The notes under the pieces are model-generated. The model did not search any database. It was given only the letters and a program-made list of their open reading frames with translations, and was not told where the DNA came from. Below, one piece after another: positions 62,426 through 64,000 of a DNA stretch of 64,000 bases. Both the position numbers and the translations under genes were made by a program. The stretch comes from Magicicada septendecula (Eukaryota; Arthropoda; Insecta; Hemiptera; Cicadidae), in the NCBI GenBank assembly GCA_034769895.1, contig JAWRYS010001501.1, positions 62,001-126,000 on the forward strand. The letters are read 5' to 3'. The first letter of the stretch is position 1. Every line of letters begins with the position of its first letter.

Positions 62426-64000
62426 AATGTTATTTGCTTTGTCCATAACTATAACCCTAATTTCTTAGTTTTTAATCTGCCTCGTAGTCCACACTCTTAC
62501 TAATTTACTCATAATTGTTACTTTCCTTGTTTTTCTCAGATATATTCCTTAGATAATTCTGTTTGTCAAAAAAATTTATACTTGTAATTCATCTTATTTA
62601 ATTTAATCAATATGTAATTTACGACACTCTGGGCTGGAGTGAATGTTAGTAAGTCTCTTTCACAACACAGAATCTCTCCATCTGAAGATTATTTTGATAG
62701 ACACGATCGTCATGACATAACTAGACGTCGAGAGATAATCCGTTCTTTGATTTTCAGCAATATCCATAATTTTTATAGTTAAGATATGGTTAATGATTTC
62801 TAATGCATAAGATGAGCTGTGTGAGAGCCGTTAGCTATTTAGCTAAACGTAAATTTCTTTCAGTTAGGAAATAACTTTGAACTGTTACATTTAGTTTTAG
62901 CACTTCTTCTCTGAAGGCTAAGATGTTTCTCGTGGTTAGATTCCGATCACGTCTTGGTTCATTCTTTGCTATTATCATCCAGTTTGTAGAAAACCTTTTT
63001 TCACGAAATCCATTCGTTCCTATCACTAACGTTTACTTAGGTGTTTAAAAATATTTAATTAAAAAGCATAAAATAAGAAAAGGCTATATGTTACAGGCAA
63101 GTTAAAAAATCTCTTTAACATTGTATGTTGTCATTATAAAATAATTTACACACAACGCATTTATTCTTCTTAATTCCGTACAGGCTTCTCAATCTATTCT
63201 TCGCTATACAGAAAAACCTCTTTCTGGCCGACAGTTTAGCGCCAGAACTTTGAAATTTCATAGACAGTTCCTAATCAGCTTTGGAATTTATCCCAGGTCA
63301 TTCCTTCAACATGAACTTTCTACTTTCCGTTGTATCCCTTTGCAGCTTTGGCCATTGGTTATACACCTATTTCTCCTTACACAATTTAATTTATAATTTC
63401 CTAGAAGCTGCATATAAATTATACTATATCAATTTATATAGGTTACATTGTATACATTGTATTACATTGTATAGCTTAAATAAATTTTATTAAATTATGT
63501 ACAGTGTTTAAATGATTTAAAATTATTACTATAGTAATTTCTGGAAAAAGGGTTCAAAAATTAAAAGGACCATAATCTTGAAAAATAAAATAAACAGGCA
63601 CTAAAACATATATTAAAAACTTTCATGCGGACATCGCCCATGCATTTGAATGTCTTTGTAGATGTCTGTGCAGCTTGTGCAAACAATTTTTAGGAATCTA
63701 TGTATCTTCGTAGGATCCTAACTAGGCAATGGTCGATCCCAATAACTAGGTTGATACGTAATCCCAAGAACCTGAAGCTCTCAAGTGCTTGTGTTTTGTA
63801 GTTAACGTTAGCTAATTATTTCGAAATCCTTAAAAGTAGAACTTAATGTTCCCTGTGATACTTACTGGTATGTTATAAATATAGCTCAAACAGAGGGCCC
63901 TTAACTCTCTCTGTTGGTATTGCCATATGTTTGTACCACCGTGATGTTTCAGATTTAAGATCAATTAAATGCATTTTGTTGGATCTATTAATGGAAGTTA
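62426..64000. other. AT-rich end of the window, no gene recognised
   Basis: Frames at 62835-63026 minus and 63281-63493 plus have no known domain. The last 400 bases are less AT-rich. Their minus strand contains ALESFRFLGLRI, which only vaguely resembles the FKYLG block of LINE reverse transcriptases, so I do not call it. Confidence 0.5.

Noticed and set aside
63600-63850. Possible LINE RT FKYLG block on the minus strand (ALESFRFLGLRI)
   Set aside because: Only one short stretch resembles the motif and the flanking residues do not continue the family pattern.

Overview
This window looks like AT-rich (about one-third GC by eye) intergenic or intronic DNA of an animal, most likely an arthropod and probably an insect. 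The indications are long noncoding stretches, (GT)n, (ATT)n and (CTA)n microsatellites, and relics of mariner, P-element-type, Penelope-like and several non-LTR retrotransposon families. I could not identify one intact host protein exon, tRNA gene or rRNA gene. Most open reading frames over 60 codons are chance, or are pieces of decayed transposons. The species cannot be named from the sequence.

Layout. 0-4 kb: a trinucleotide repeat, a possible minus-strand tRNA-derived SINE, the 3' tail of a LINE and a jockey-like gag (ORF1) relic, all read on the minus strand. 5.3-6.3 kb: a full-ended but internally deleted mariner with matching terminal repeats and TA duplication. 12.2 kb: a LINE 3' end whose sister copy lies at 34.0-34.4 kb on the other strand. 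13.4-14.05 kb: a degenerate tandem repeat of about 200-230 bp. 14.35-14.78 kb: a GC-richer block with internal repeats and a broken MADF domain. 15.2-19.56 kb: two minus-strand relics nearly abutting, a Penelope-like element (RT plus GIY-YIG) and a P-element/THAP9-type transposase. 20.3-24.6 kb and 47.7-50.35 kb: two related AT-rich long repeats, each ending in a cluster of primer-binding-site-like motifs. The first is followed by a TATA/Inr-like promoter and a small ORF. 28.6 and 35.0 kb: two related foldback MITEs. 50.4-51.06 kb: the 3' half of a second mariner, ending at a nested hairpin. 57.08-60.06 kb: a satellite array of 16 full ~162-bp monomers with a six-monomer (~974 bp) higher-order period, closing with a microsatellite and a hairpin. 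61.1-62.2 kb: a decayed LINE reverse transcriptase on the plus strand.

Nothing here works together as a gene system. The story is one of layered insertion, decay and local repeat amplification. Several short dispersed repeats (29.8, 45.9, 46.5, 60.8 kb; 32.4 and 54.2 kb; 38.6 and 41.7 kb) are visible only by comparing the window with itself, and probably mark unnamed repeat families of this genome. The most unusual structures are the higher-order satellite with its Helitron-like tail, the paired PBS-like clusters, the Penelope RT with its catalytic motif replaced, and the inverted tRNA-like MITEs.
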